A stretch of DNA of 64,000 bases. Source: a virus. The DNA is taken from IMG/VR virus record IMGVR_UViG_3300032235_000911, positions 1 through 64,000 of that record; one strand, 5' to 3'. The notes under the pieces were generated by a model that made no database searches, was not told the DNA's origin, and saw only the letters and a list, made by a program, of their open reading frames with translations. The position numbers and the translations under genes are program-made. Below are positions 33,733 to 45,000 of the stretch, piece by piece (positions within the stretch are counted from its first letter, which is position 1; the number at the start of each line of letters is the position of its first letter).

Positions 33733-35880
33733 TTATATTTTCTTGTTTAATTTTGCTTTTACCGTATAGCGCAGGATGCGGTTACTTTTTTTAGATCTAA
33801 TCTGTAATACAAAGCCTCTATTCCATACCTTTTCGCTATCTGGACCTAATTCTACGTCACTTATGCTTTCTGGTTGTTCTGTTCTAGGTATAAGCTGAAT
33901 TTGGCTTGGTTTTATTAGTAAATATCTACGGAAGTTTTTATTTTTAATTTTTTCCATAGTTTTTTTGATATTTATTTCATTTTTTATTAGATATCTATAT
34001 CCGTCATCGTCTCTAAGTTCTACTTCGTATATTTTTGATGGGTTTGAAGCAATATCGTGCGCGTTTAGGTATCTAAACATAAAATAGTATTTCTTATTAG
34101 GCACGATCATATCAAGTATGTCACGCTGATCGCTTGTTAATTCTAACGTTTTATATTTTTTTCCCTGAAAGGAGATGTAGCTTGTTGGACGATCTACTGT
34201 TTTATATATTTCTAACTTTACCATTCCATCTAATATTTTTGAATGTATATTTTCCGGTATAATATTCTCTTGTGACTTACGGATTAATTCTAGCTGTTCA
34301 AGATCGCCTAACTCAACAGGTTCAAATACTTCATTTTCTTCTAGTGCAGATTGTTTGCGATGAATATAAAACTTGCCACTTTCATAAGCAAAGTCTATTT
34401 CTGGTTTTGTGGCTGGCGTATCGAGTACGGCACCATTAAAACGCGATACTGTAACCTCTAGTACTCTATAATCTATCGAGTTAGACACTGTAAACTTATA
34501 ATATCCACTATCTATATCTCGCAACATCTCAAGGTCTTCATTTTCGTAATACGTATCATATGTATATTTATTGCCGTATACAAGAACATATGTTTTTAAC
34601 GTATAAAAATATTCTGTACCGTATTTGATCTGTGAATCATAAAAACTAATCAGGTTATCGCTGGTCACATCGAACCAAAATGTTTGTAATATTTTTGATT
34701 CGTGGTTAAAAAGTCTTTTTTCAATCTTATAGATTAAGACTTCATTATTGGCTTTTTTATTAGTAAATTCTTGGTAGTTTCGTTTATTTTTAGAAATATC
34801 TTTTTTCAGTTTCTCAAGTATTCGTGAAAATTCCAACGCATCCGCGGGTGACGCATTATTATAAGTCTCCAGCGACAGCCAATCGCGTAACGAGTAGGAA
34901 TTTATTTCATATTGACTAGCCCTGCTATCGGCAACAATATATTTTTTTATTTCCGCGTTTTCAGAGTTCTTTAAATGATCGGTTAGATTATTATATATTA
35001 GATTTTTATTTTTAAAGGTATGTACAATATTATCTTTTGAGTTTGCAAAATTTGAAAAAGTTAACTTCATATAGAATGGAAATGGTGATGCGTATTTTTC
35101 GAAAGACTTAATAATGTTTGTATATTCTATACGATTATTTATATTTTGCGATGTTGCTTTTATCTCACTTAATACGATATTAGCATCTGTATTTTTTACC
35201 GCTTTAGCGTATGTTGTGTAGTATTTTTTAAATGCCTCAACGGTATTTTCAAGCCTGCATAGCCCATCAACGACAGATTCTGGTATGAGACCACCAAGGC
35301 GAAGCGTTAAGTTCTCTAGCTCATCTCTTGCACTTAAGTCTTTATTTTTTAAAATATTATATACTGTTGGCAGAACAGAGACGCTAAACATTGGATCAGC
35401 CAGCATCGCTTCGTATTCCGGCGCATGAAAGTTATATATAAATTCACGATTTATTACACTATTTGAATCTGGCTTGATAAGTGACTGTTCCGTTATTCTG
35501 TTTAATGTCTTTATATCGGTTGAGTGATCGTAGAAATTTTGATTTCTAACAGAATCAATCAAGTTTGTTGCATAATCTTTCCATGCAGATGAATCATACT
35601 CACGAGTCAACAAGCCATTCTGTAGGTAAGTTTCATTAAACCTATCGCGATCAACGCGCAGCCTATATACATCACCATTTATATGGTCAATATTAAAAAG
35701 CGGTGTCATTTTTGGTCTATCTAGTCGGTTTCCATCAAATACAAAAAAATCACCAGAATAATATCTTATAAAATCAGACATTTGGGCAGTGTCTGATTTA
35801 AAATTTATATTTTCTAAATCTAGTTCTGCAACAAACGAATCTGCGTCGAGCATATTTATAGTATTTTTTAAGTTTTTCAT
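33733..35880 (-). CDS. Large structural protein of the baseplate operon (715 residues)
   Basis: A mixed, Lys/Asn/Tyr-rich protein without membrane helices or enzymatic motifs. The middle (residues about 370-480) reads as a fibronectin-like region (KIEKRLFNHESKILQTFWFD, GTEYFYTLKTYVLVYGNKY), and a similar strand pattern recurs before the end (KKYYFMFRYLNAHDIASNPS). The end, RSKKSNRILRYTVKAKLNKK, resembles the KLKLDL-type endings of other tail proteins here. Its ATG overlaps the previous stop (TAATG). It is likely a virion protein of the tail or baseplate periphery. Confidence 0.6.
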   Translation of the reverse strand: MKNLKNTINMLDADSFVAELDLENINFKSDTAQMSDFIRYYSGDFFVFDGNRLDRPKMTPLFNIDHINGDVYRLRVDRDRFNETYLQNGLLTREYDSSAWKDYATNLIDSVRNQNFYDHSTDIKTLNRITEQSLIKPDSNSVINREFIYNFHAPEYEAMLADPMFSVSVLPTVYNILKNKDLSARDELENLTLRLGGLIPESVVDGLCRLENTVEAFKKYYTTYAKAVKNTDANIVLSEIKATSQNINNRIEYTNIIKSFEKYASPFPFYMKLTFSNFANSKDNIVHTFKNKNLIYNNLTDHLKNSENAEIKKYIVADSRASQYEINSYSLRDWLSLETYNNASPADALEFSRILEKLKKDISKNKRNYQEFTNKKANNEVLIYKIEKRLFNHESKILQTFWFDVTSDNLISFYDSQIKYGTEYFYTLKTYVLVYGNKYTYDTYYENEDLEMLRDIDSGYYKFTVSNSIDYRVLEVTVSRFNGAVLDTPATKPEIDFAYESGKFYIHRKQSALEENEVFEPVELGDLEQLELIRKSQENIIPENIHSKILDGMVKLEIYKTVDRPTSYISFQGKKYKTLELTSDQRDILDMIVPNKKYYFMFRYLNAHDIASNPSKIYEVELRDDDGYRYLIKNEINIKKTMEKIKNKNFRRYLLIKPSQIQLIPRTEQPESISDVELGPDSEKVWNRGFVLQIRSKKSNRILRYTVKAKLNKKI

Positions 35881-38189
35881 TAGATGTCATCTACCGTTAT
35901 AGTATAATCTGCGTCTGAATCTATATTTTGTATAGCCCCTGGTATTACATTATATAACATATCATCAACAACACCAAGTATCGACGTTTGTACATCCTTA
36001 CGGCCAGCCTCCTCTTGATATTTTACTATGTAATACTGATTCAGATGTCGTAGGCCGTCAAAAAGCTTACTAACATTTAATTTTTCCATTGAGTAAAGGG
36101 AATAATTACTGCCTTTATATTTTTCTTCTTCTGTGAAGATACTATTATAGTAAAATATTGATCTTGATTTAAGTTTTGGATCGTCTTTTGTCAAGGAATC
36201 AATAAGAGCTTTTGGGTTCTGTTGTTTGGAGGTATCATATGCGGCGTTGTACTGGATTACGGTATCACTAGTAGGTTTCTCTGGTGCTATAAATACAACT
36301 TGGTCTGCGGCGAGATACAGCGCAGTTACACCAGACCCAGCTATCATTGCTTCGGAAGCTGGTGTGGAGTCCCCATTTATATCAAAAAGTATATTTTTAA
36401 AATACTTATCGGCTGAGGTATTGTTTTTTTGTAATAGCGTATCGACTGTTATGCCGTCATCAAGAAACTGAAATACCGATGATGCATATTTATCATAATA
36501 TTTCATATACTCAAAGTCTTTTTTTACATTCTTACTGCTAATAACTTCACTTTGATATTCTCTTGCTTTTATATATATTTCGTTCAGCGCATCGATCTGG
36601 TTTTTATCAAGCAAGTCATTTATTAAATAAGAATTGCTTGGTAAATCTACTGTAAATATCGAAAAGGTACTAACGCGATTTCTTGTTGTAAGCGATGGAT
36701 TAGCATAATATTTACTGCTTTCTAAGTATTTTCTAACTTCGCGCTCTTCTGGTTGCAGAACTCTTGCGCCACTATTGACGTAGTCTAGCCTTGCAGTTAA
36801 GTTGTCAGTAACGGCAACCTCATAGCCAGTAGCAAAATCGTATGTATAATCTATTGCATTTTTAAATATTTTTGTATATCTAGTGCTGCTATCTTCCTTA
36901 CGCGAAGAGCCAACTGTTTTACTATACTTAACATTTTTCGAAAACTGCGCGCACACTTGATATAAATCTGTGATATGCTTCAATAGTTGTTCTAAGATAT
37001 TTGTATTTGTTGTAAGTGGATGGCAGCATGAAACATAATTTGCAAGAAGTTGCTCTACCGGTATGTCTGTAAAGACAAATGTTGCCTCTGCGACCTCAAT
37101 TAAAATATCCGATAGGATTGCAAAAAATTCTATTTCGATCTCACCGCCATTACGATTTATATATTTTTCTTTTTGGTCAAAATCATTCTGAAAGAAATAC
37201 CTGCCCGCATCCTCAATTAGTTCATGAGTCTGATAATAATGTAATTTATTGCGATATTTGGCTATCTTCTCCTCAGCCAACAGTAATCTTGGTAGGATAT
37301 ATTCATCAAAAAATACTTCTGACGCATCAAAGATATCTAGATCAAGTTTTATATCATAAATAAAGCTATTGTTATTTTCATTTATTTCCGTAAAAGAAAC
37401 AAGAAACTCGCAGGAGTTATCATTTAATCTATATGAATTAAAGATAGCAGGGGTTATTTTATAATCTTCTTTGCTATCTGATATTTTTTTATATAATCTA
37501 CAACCGTCTATTTTTATATAAGAATTGCTTGAGATATAATCAAAAAAAGATTTATAGTTTTGTAAGATATTGTAATTTTTAGAATTATTTGTTAAATATT
37601 TTCCAAGATCGATCTTTATAGTGCAGTTTGCGCTCTTATCAACAGTATAGCCAACATATAAGTCCTCTGAATAGTTTTTATTTAGCGTTGGAGTGAAACT
37701 ACTGCCGCGTTTAAATTGTGGATTTAGTAAGCCAAAATCTTTTATTTTATTTAAATATTGTAGTCCCTGGAATTCGATTCGCTGTTCACTTAAAACCTCT
37801 TCTGCTACCTTTGATCCAACGATGTAATCATTTCCGCAGTAGGCTATTACGTTAGAAATTTTTTCTTCGCCTCTCTCAAATACAACATAATTTTCATACT
37901 TTAAAGATTTACCGTCAACAAAAGAATTTAAGCTTTTAACTTTTGTTTGTTCTTTTGATCCGCTGTATGTTAGTTGCACTGTAAAATTATTTATAACATC
38001 GCTATTGGCCGACCAACGTGGCTGACCTGTATTTACGTCAACCTCGTCAAGCAGATAGAAATAAACTTTTACTTCTTTTTTATTTTTTGATAACTCTATT
38101 GATGAAATATAGACATCTGGCGCGAGATAATTATATCTACGATCGCCATCTATTCCGCTTAAATCTTGAACATCTAACACATCCAACAT
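35880..38189 (-). CDS. Large structural protein of the baseplate operon (769 residues)
   Basis: I place the start at ATG 38189, which overlaps the previous stop as TGATG and has AAGGATG 10 nt upstream; a TTG two codons earlier is less likely. The protein begins MLDVLDVQDLSGIDGDRRY and is acidic and Tyr/Asn-rich, with a helical middle. It includes the only conspicuous Cys pair near a helix (NYVSCCHPLTTN). No catalytic motif is visible. Its genomic pairing with the 715-residue gene through overlapping codons suggests the two assemble together. Function unknown beyond a probable virion role. Confidence 0.6.
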   Translation of the reverse strand: MLDVLDVQDLSGIDGDRRYNYLAPDVYISSIELSKNKKEVKVYFYLLDEVDVNTGQPRWSANSDVINNFTVQLTYSGSKEQTKVKSLNSFVDGKSLKYENYVVFERGEEKISNVIAYCGNDYIVGSKVAEEVLSEQRIEFQGLQYLNKIKDFGLLNPQFKRGSSFTPTLNKNYSEDLYVGYTVDKSANCTIKIDLGKYLTNNSKNYNILQNYKSFFDYISSNSYIKIDGCRLYKKISDSKEDYKITPAIFNSYRLNDNSCEFLVSFTEINENNNSFIYDIKLDLDIFDASEVFFDEYILPRLLLAEEKIAKYRNKLHYYQTHELIEDAGRYFFQNDFDQKEKYINRNGGEIEIEFFAILSDILIEVAEATFVFTDIPVEQLLANYVSCCHPLTTNTNILEQLLKHITDLYQVCAQFSKNVKYSKTVGSSRKEDSSTRYTKIFKNAIDYTYDFATGYEVAVTDNLTARLDYVNSGARVLQPEEREVRKYLESSKYYANPSLTTRNRVSTFSIFTVDLPSNSYLINDLLDKNQIDALNEIYIKAREYQSEVISSKNVKKDFEYMKYYDKYASSVFQFLDDGITVDTLLQKNNTSADKYFKNILFDINGDSTPASEAMIAGSGVTALYLAADQVVFIAPEKPTSDTVIQYNAAYDTSKQQNPKALIDSLTKDDPKLKSRSIFYYNSIFTEEEKYKGSNYSLYSMEKLNVSKLFDGLRHLNQYYIVKYQEEAGRKDVQTSILGVVDDMLYNVIPGAIQNIDSDADYTITVDDI

Positions 38190-39040
38190 CAGCAATCATC
38201 CTTAACAGGCCCATCGAAATTTGTTGAGTAGGTGCCTTGCATAACTGGCTTTTGCGTTTTCTGTAGGCTCTTTATTAACTCAATATCTATTTCATCATCG
38301 GCTTCTATTTCTAAAAAATATTGTACTTCGCCGCTTGTTTGTTTTGTATCTCTATAAACTGTTGGCATTTCGTTTTGACTATAAAGTATCCCATCTATTA
38401 TGTTTGATTGTTTTTGATCAAATATCAATTGATTTAACATATGTTCACCGGCATTTATATCTTCGATGTACACCTCAAGCTCAAAATTTTCAGCGTCATC
38501 TTCGCAGTTCATCTCTTTTAGATCAATGAGGATATAATCTTCGTGTATTGTCAGCGTTTTATCGTTATCAAAGTCAAAAGTAGATACATCTTTACCGTCT
38601 AAAGTTAGTTTATCTGTGTCTACTAGCTGTGCCTCGACATTAATATCGGTTAAATCAAACTGCTTTAGCGCATAGCTGGACTGTACTGTAATGAACTTAT
38701 GTTTTTCGTGACTATACTGTAAGGTCTGTTCTTGGTAGTTCGCAGTTCCATTTAAAATGTTTATATCCCAAGCTGGTGCATACTCTGCCGCCATGGACGA
38801 CTTGCCCATCGGGAACATCAATGCTTTACTGTTTCGAGTTAGCGAGCCAAACGTTATTGTGTCAAACAGTCTAGCTTGTATGCTATTTTGGTCTTCGTCT
38901 GCTCCGTTTTCATAAATTATACCATCGTCAAAAAAGCTTACAAAATGCGGTTGTAATTTGCCTTTACTTAGACATTTCTTGCCGTGATTTGTAAGTTCAA
39001 ATGCGATAACATCCTGTTTTTTATCTAAAAAATTAGGCAT
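38189..39040 (-). CDS. Structural protein with FLDKKQDV-type N-terminal domain (283 residues)
   Basis: The N-terminus (PNFLDKKQDVIAFELTNHGK, then CLSKGKLQPHFVSFFDDGII) belongs to the same type of domain as the protein at 32739-33689: a DxxLT-x-xG turn, a KG turn and an acidic strand. The remainder is acidic (NCEDDAENFELEVYIEDI), ending in NFDGPVKDDC. TAATG and TGATG overlaps tie it to both neighbours. In other large phages this domain is found on virion proteins; I infer a baseplate or tail role. Confidence 0.62.
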   Translation of the reverse strand: MPNFLDKKQDVIAFELTNHGKKCLSKGKLQPHFVSFFDDGIIYENGADEDQNSIQARLFDTITFGSLTRNSKALMFPMGKSSMAAEYAPAWDINILNGTANYQEQTLQYSHEKHKFITVQSSYALKQFDLTDINVEAQLVDTDKLTLDGKDVSTFDFDNDKTLTIHEDYILIDLKEMNCEDDAENFELEVYIEDINAGEHMLNQLIFDQKQSNIIDGILYSQNEMPTVYRDTKQTSGEVQYFLEIEADDEIDIELIKSLQKTQKPVMQGTYSTNFDGPVKDDC

Positions 39041-42000
39041 TAGCTTTTGTTACCTTTAAAAACATCTGGTATTTTTATTTCTCTATTTTTAATCTGCTCT
39101 ATCTCATCGCTTAGTACTCTAAACTGTATATCTGTATTTACTAATGTAGGCTCGGTTGATAGTGTATCTGATGTATAACCTTCGCCGGCCTGTATATTAA
39201 GTAGCTCAACAAGAGAAAAGTGGTCGTAAGGCCAGTTAAATGTGTTCCATGGTATATCTGTATATCTTGTATCTTCATTTTTCTTTATTATTGAATTATA
39301 TTCACGATTTGCCTTTCTTTTTACCTTAAAAACAATACCGTCAAGACTATCGTTTGTTAAATATTGTCTTACTTCTTCGGATAGCACCTCAAGTGGACTA
39401 AATTTATGTCTTATTTCTAATGTTTGTTCTTCCGGTGTAAAGCCAATCTTTGGAAGAGTACCTTGCCAAATTTTTGCTAGGTCGTCTTTGTCTAGTTCGT
39501 GTGTAAATTCCGCAACATAAAACACAAAAGGCTCAAGATTATTGCTGTTGTCTAGCCAGTTTAGATATGGAGGTATATTATACTCAAGCATATTTTTTAT
39601 TAATTTAACGATGCTGTTGTTATAATTTAGATTTTTATTCCTAAAAAAGATATATTCTATCTCTTTTATTGTTTTCGTACGGTAGTCGAATCCCAAAATG
39701 GTTTTAATTGTCTCGGGATCTATTTTTATTAGATATTTGTCTTTTAGATATCCGCTTTGAACTTTTTTGAAAAGTGAATTATTTTCTGCGTTAACGGAAG
39801 TTGAGTATGGCAGTAATAACATTCCTTCGCTGATTATCTTTTTATCAGCAATAGTTCCAATTGATTTAGATTCTTTTTTAAAGCCGACAAGATCCATTAA
39901 GGAACCGGTTTCTTCTGCGTTTACTCCGTCTGTATCTTCTAGAGTTAACTGGACGCTGTTGTTATCGCTTGGTACTGCGCCTAATCGGTTCCATATCCCG
40001 TTAATTTGAGAGCTAGTAACCTGAAGTGTTATTGGAATAGCGTTTGAGGCATAAAAATTATTAGGCAGAACGTTGTTATATTCATTTACGTATTCTGCAA
40101 GAACAGCACCATCTAAAACTATTTCTTTTGCTATGCTTGGTTCCTTTTTTTCATTTATGTAGTTAATAAGAGGCGATTCAAATTTTGTTTGAATTACCCA
40201 TTTTCTGTTAGGCGTTGAAGTGGTAGTTTGTGAAATTTCTTGTCCTGTTATCGCATCAGTTGTAACTAAGGGCGATTCAACTAAGTCAAGAAGCCTACAA
40301 CAACTATCTAAGTTCATAGCATGATAATATGTTATATTGAGTGGATTCTCAGTGGAGTGATCCGAACCCCACTGAATTCTATTTATTGATATTCTGTTGA
40401 TTTGATCTGCGGTAAATTTTTCCCCATTCCCGGTGTATTCAAATTTTATATACGTATCCTTTCCGCCATCTCTAAGATATGGAGGTGCATATGGTAGATA
40501 TATTTCATCGCTAACTGTCCCAGTATGATCCTTGCCAGAATAGTATGCCTGGCATGGTGGACCAAAAAGCGACGTAACAGGTACATCGTTAGAAGCACTG
40601 TTGAACATACTAAAATTTTGTGATTTGCTTATCCTTAAATTCATAACATATTTTTTACCATTTTCTGATAGCTTGAAGTTTTTTTCTCCAAGAGATTCAA
40701 AATATGTTAGTTCGTTATTTTTTAAGAAGAAGTTGGGAACTTCTGAAATAAAATTATTTATAGCATATCGGTATAAAGTATTTTGACCATTTTCAATGCT
40801 ATCTATATCAATAGAAGGATATAGAAGCTCTGGCTTGATCTCTTCAAGTTCCGAAATCGTATTAGAAAAAAATGATATGTATCTTGTTGGATCTAGATAG
40901 TATAAATTTCTTCCTAGAAGAGACTTTAGTGACGACTTTGGATCTAAGATTGCTTCGAATGGCAGTATATTTGTTATTTTTTTAACTGCGATAGAGCTAT
41001 CTATTTTAAATTCTACAGTGCAATCAACACTATTGCAATTCGGATTATTAAGTGGATATGGCGTATTTACACTACTGTCTGTATAAATTCTTTTTAACAC
41101 AGAACTATAGATCTCTTCACTTCCAAGTAAAGTGTTGGACGCTAGCACAGGGTAACTAACTGCCAAACCAGATTTAATTGAGTTAAATAATATTCCTGGA
41201 GCAAAAAATGGTTGTATCAAAGTTTGCGCACCATGCTTTGAAGAGCCGTTCGTAACCTTTAGATTGTTGAAATCATATTCTTCCTGAAAATATCTCGCAA
41301 TTTGTTTCGTGCGTTCCGCTGGGTAGAATCCCGCATATGGTAACATTTTTTTGATACCACTAAGTCTTATTACAAATTCATTTGTTTTTTTATCAATAAA
41401 TTTATTGATATTTATTTTAAATTTATAGATTTCGCTGTCGCTTAGTTGTACGTTGTCGTTGTATCCGCGCAAATTCAGACTAAGATCCAGGCTTTCACTC
41501 GAACCTGTTATGTCTCCTAAGATATTTGACATTACATATTCTGGTATTATTGAATAATTTTTAGAAATATGTTTTAAGTTTTCATAAAAACTTGCATACG
41601 AGTTATATGAGGCAGTTATCCTGCTGTCAACTGCGCCTTGGTATGAATCATTTAGCAAAATTCTTGCTGTCACTGGATTCATATATGGCGCGCTGGCATA
41701 GCTAAGACCTGATATTTCTCCTAGATCGGTTATCGTTATAAAGTTATTAAAGATAAACTGTGGTTTTGGTTGTATTCTTTGTACAAATAGATTATTGTTT
41801 ATAGGATTTTTTGTGTTTATTTTTCCTCTTGTAAATGGAAACAACTCCTGATGTCCAAAAGGTCCTATATCACCATATGTTGAATCATCTAGAAAGTCAA
41901 TTTCTAGTTTATCAAAACTATTTTTAAAAATATTTGTATTGTTGTTTGCATCAAGTGCATAAATTGAAGTAAAGTATCTTAATTTTATCTTGGTTTCTAG

Positions 42001-45000
42001 TGGTATAAAGTATTGCGCTATGCTTCTATGTGGATTTTGTGGATTGTCTATGTCGTAAATATATGTTTTTGTTCCAATATGAGTTCCTTTTGATGGTACA
42101 TCACTAGGTATCGTACTTGTGCTTACAATACTACTGCGCAAAATATATTCTTCCGGCGCAGAAATATTATTTGGATAATTTAAACAGTTTATCGCCCCAG
42201 CTGGCATAGTAGGAACTCTATCTAGTCTTTTCCTCTTCTCCAGGTCAGAGTTCCAGAAACTACGTATTAGCCCTGAGTTTCTATTATAGCTGTTGTCGCC
42301 CCAGACATATAAAAAGGCCATCCCAAAAGGTATTGTTATTAAATCAATCCCCTGCTCATAATTTGATTTATTTCTTATATCATATAAGCCATGATATTCT
42401 TTGCGCGGATAAACAGTATCAAGCCGCGTAGAACTATTAACAAGAAGAGAAGAAGTTAATACATTTTCAATTTTTTTAATAAATGTATCATTTACATCTA
42501 TTTTATTTGCACCAAAAAGCTTACTTTCAAGATCGTCATTTGCAAATCTTTTAAATTTTGAAGAATATGAAGACAGAACACTTAGATCCTCCAATGCATT
42601 TGCAACGCGAATATTATGCTCAGCTGGCGGGATCCATTCAACTGGCGGTTCCCGGTAGGATTGATTGCTTGAATATATATTGTTTCCCGAGCGTTGCTTG
42701 ACAATATTTAAGCTTGGTATAATATTATAGTTATTATATCCATATGCAGAAAAGTTGTTGTTTGAGTATGGAATTGCGCGCTGTATGAAATTATTATCTG
42801 CCTGTTCTATTCCTTGTGTTTCGCTTATTGTTTGTGTGCCAAGCGGCTCTGACTCTGCTATGTTTAAATCTTTTCGCATATCAAGCGATTTATTTAAAAG
42901 CGAACTATAAATAGAATATTCTTCTGTGTCAGAGAGGTCAGTTAAGCCGTCAGCGGAAGAGAATTTATTACGAAATACTGTTTTATTTTCTTTATCCCCA
43001 CGATTATTTAAGGTTTTACCAGCTGTATTTAATACTTCGTAATTCTTCTGAAAGTTTTTGTTTAGGATATTTTTAATTGTTGTGTTTGTTTTTCTACCGT
43101 CCTCTTCGTGTTCGCCTATGCGAGCTTCCCCGAGAGCATCAATACCTGCGCTGGCTGAGATAAGTGAATCCGTTACGGCAGTAGAGACTAGATTGACATC
43201 AAAATTCTTCTTTGTGTCAATCATAAGCGGAAGCGCATATTGATACTTGTTGCGCTCAAGCATATGGTTTTCAATACTGATTTTAAGACCGGAGTGCGTA
43301 TTTGCATTCTCTGGTTTTATTTGATCAATAAGATATCCAAGCGATGAATCGAGCCACTTATAAAACTCTAAATATCGTTCAATATCTGGTGTATTTACGA
43401 CCTTTGAGAAGAAGTAGTTTTTTATTTTTTTAAGATTTACATATTCATTTGCATATGCATTTGAATGTTCGGAAAATGCAAAAATATAATCTCCAATATT
43501 TGAAAACATATTAATCATTTCTTCTGAAATGATCTGATACATACTGTTTTCTATAAACAGTGCTACTTTTTCTGGTTTTTTATTTAACGAGCGGGCAAAG
43601 TGATCATCTTCGTCAAGAGTTTGAATTGTTTCAAGCGATTCAATCGTATCAAAGTTTAACTTTTTGTATGTTTTTACGTATTCCTTTTTGACAAAAGATA
43701 AATCGCCTTCCGTGAAACCATAGCCGATGCCGCTATTGTTATTAAAAATGTCGTACACTATTATCTGGCCATAACCATCTGGTGCGGTATTTTTTTCAAA
43801 ATCCCAATAAAAAACACCCTTATCTGGTATTGTTTGTGGGTCTGGTATACCGTAGTTTGTTATATCTTTTGCGTGTTCAAGTAGTGTTTCATCAGCGAGA
43901 ACGAAGTTCCACAGTGCAACATCTGTTGCTCTAATATCCGTCGAAACAGCGTTTGAGGATCCGATGGTTACATCCGTAATGTCATCTGTGAGGTTTAGAA
44001 ATGCGTTAAAAGATTCGTAGTACTCACCAGTTGTATATTTTGTTGCAGTTAGATAATATTTTGTATCATCACTACGCAATGATATATTCCATGGTAATTG
44101 GTTATCTAATACCTTGAAACTATCTGTTTCGATAGATTCGGAAGATGAAGATAGCTCAAAAGCCATTCCACCATCTGCTACGGATTTTAAAAATACACTA
44201 ACAGCATTCGTAGAAAGCAGCGAAATCTTGGATTCTGTACTTACTGGCAGGAATGCTTGCAACTCAAGAGTACCAGTTACTAGTCCAAGGCCGTTTATTG
44301 TTATATATTGATCATTTTTTAGAGAAACTGTTTTCTTGCGGATAATTTTTTCTGCCGTTTTTGTTTCTACAGCGTTAAACACGCTTTTATCGGCATATAG
44401 ATTTATTTTTACAAGATTTTCATCTACGCCATAGCTGTGAAGCAAGCTCTTGATAGACTTTTCAGTACCTTTACTTTTTAATATATATGCAAGATTGTTA
44501 TATATATTTTGGTATATTTTGTTTTTAACTTTATAGATCTTGTCTTCAAAGATATATGTATCATTTCTGGAAGAGAGGTTCTCTATTCCATCTACTCCGC
44601 TGAAAAGATCAGTTACATCAAATCCTGTACTTGATATGATTTTATCATAAAATGGATAGATACTATCAAGATCTGCTGTGTGTTTCTGATGTTTTAAGCT
44701 TGATATTTCTTTTATTTTATTATAAAGATCGTCAAAATACACTGACATTAACTGAACTAGTTTTTTAAAGTTTTGTGTTCCAAGATCACCTTCTTCATCA
44801 TATATCCACGATGGGAATTTTTTCCATAATGCATGTTTATTATTTTCATCATACTCGGTAGCTGCCTCTATTTTTTGCTCAAAATAAGTTTGTAAAGCAG
44901 GCGAAAATAAATTAAAATTTAAGTTTTTATCTAACCAAATAGTATCAGACTTTTCTTTTGTTTTAACAAGCCCGCTTTCATCGATTGCGGAAGTGTCTAA

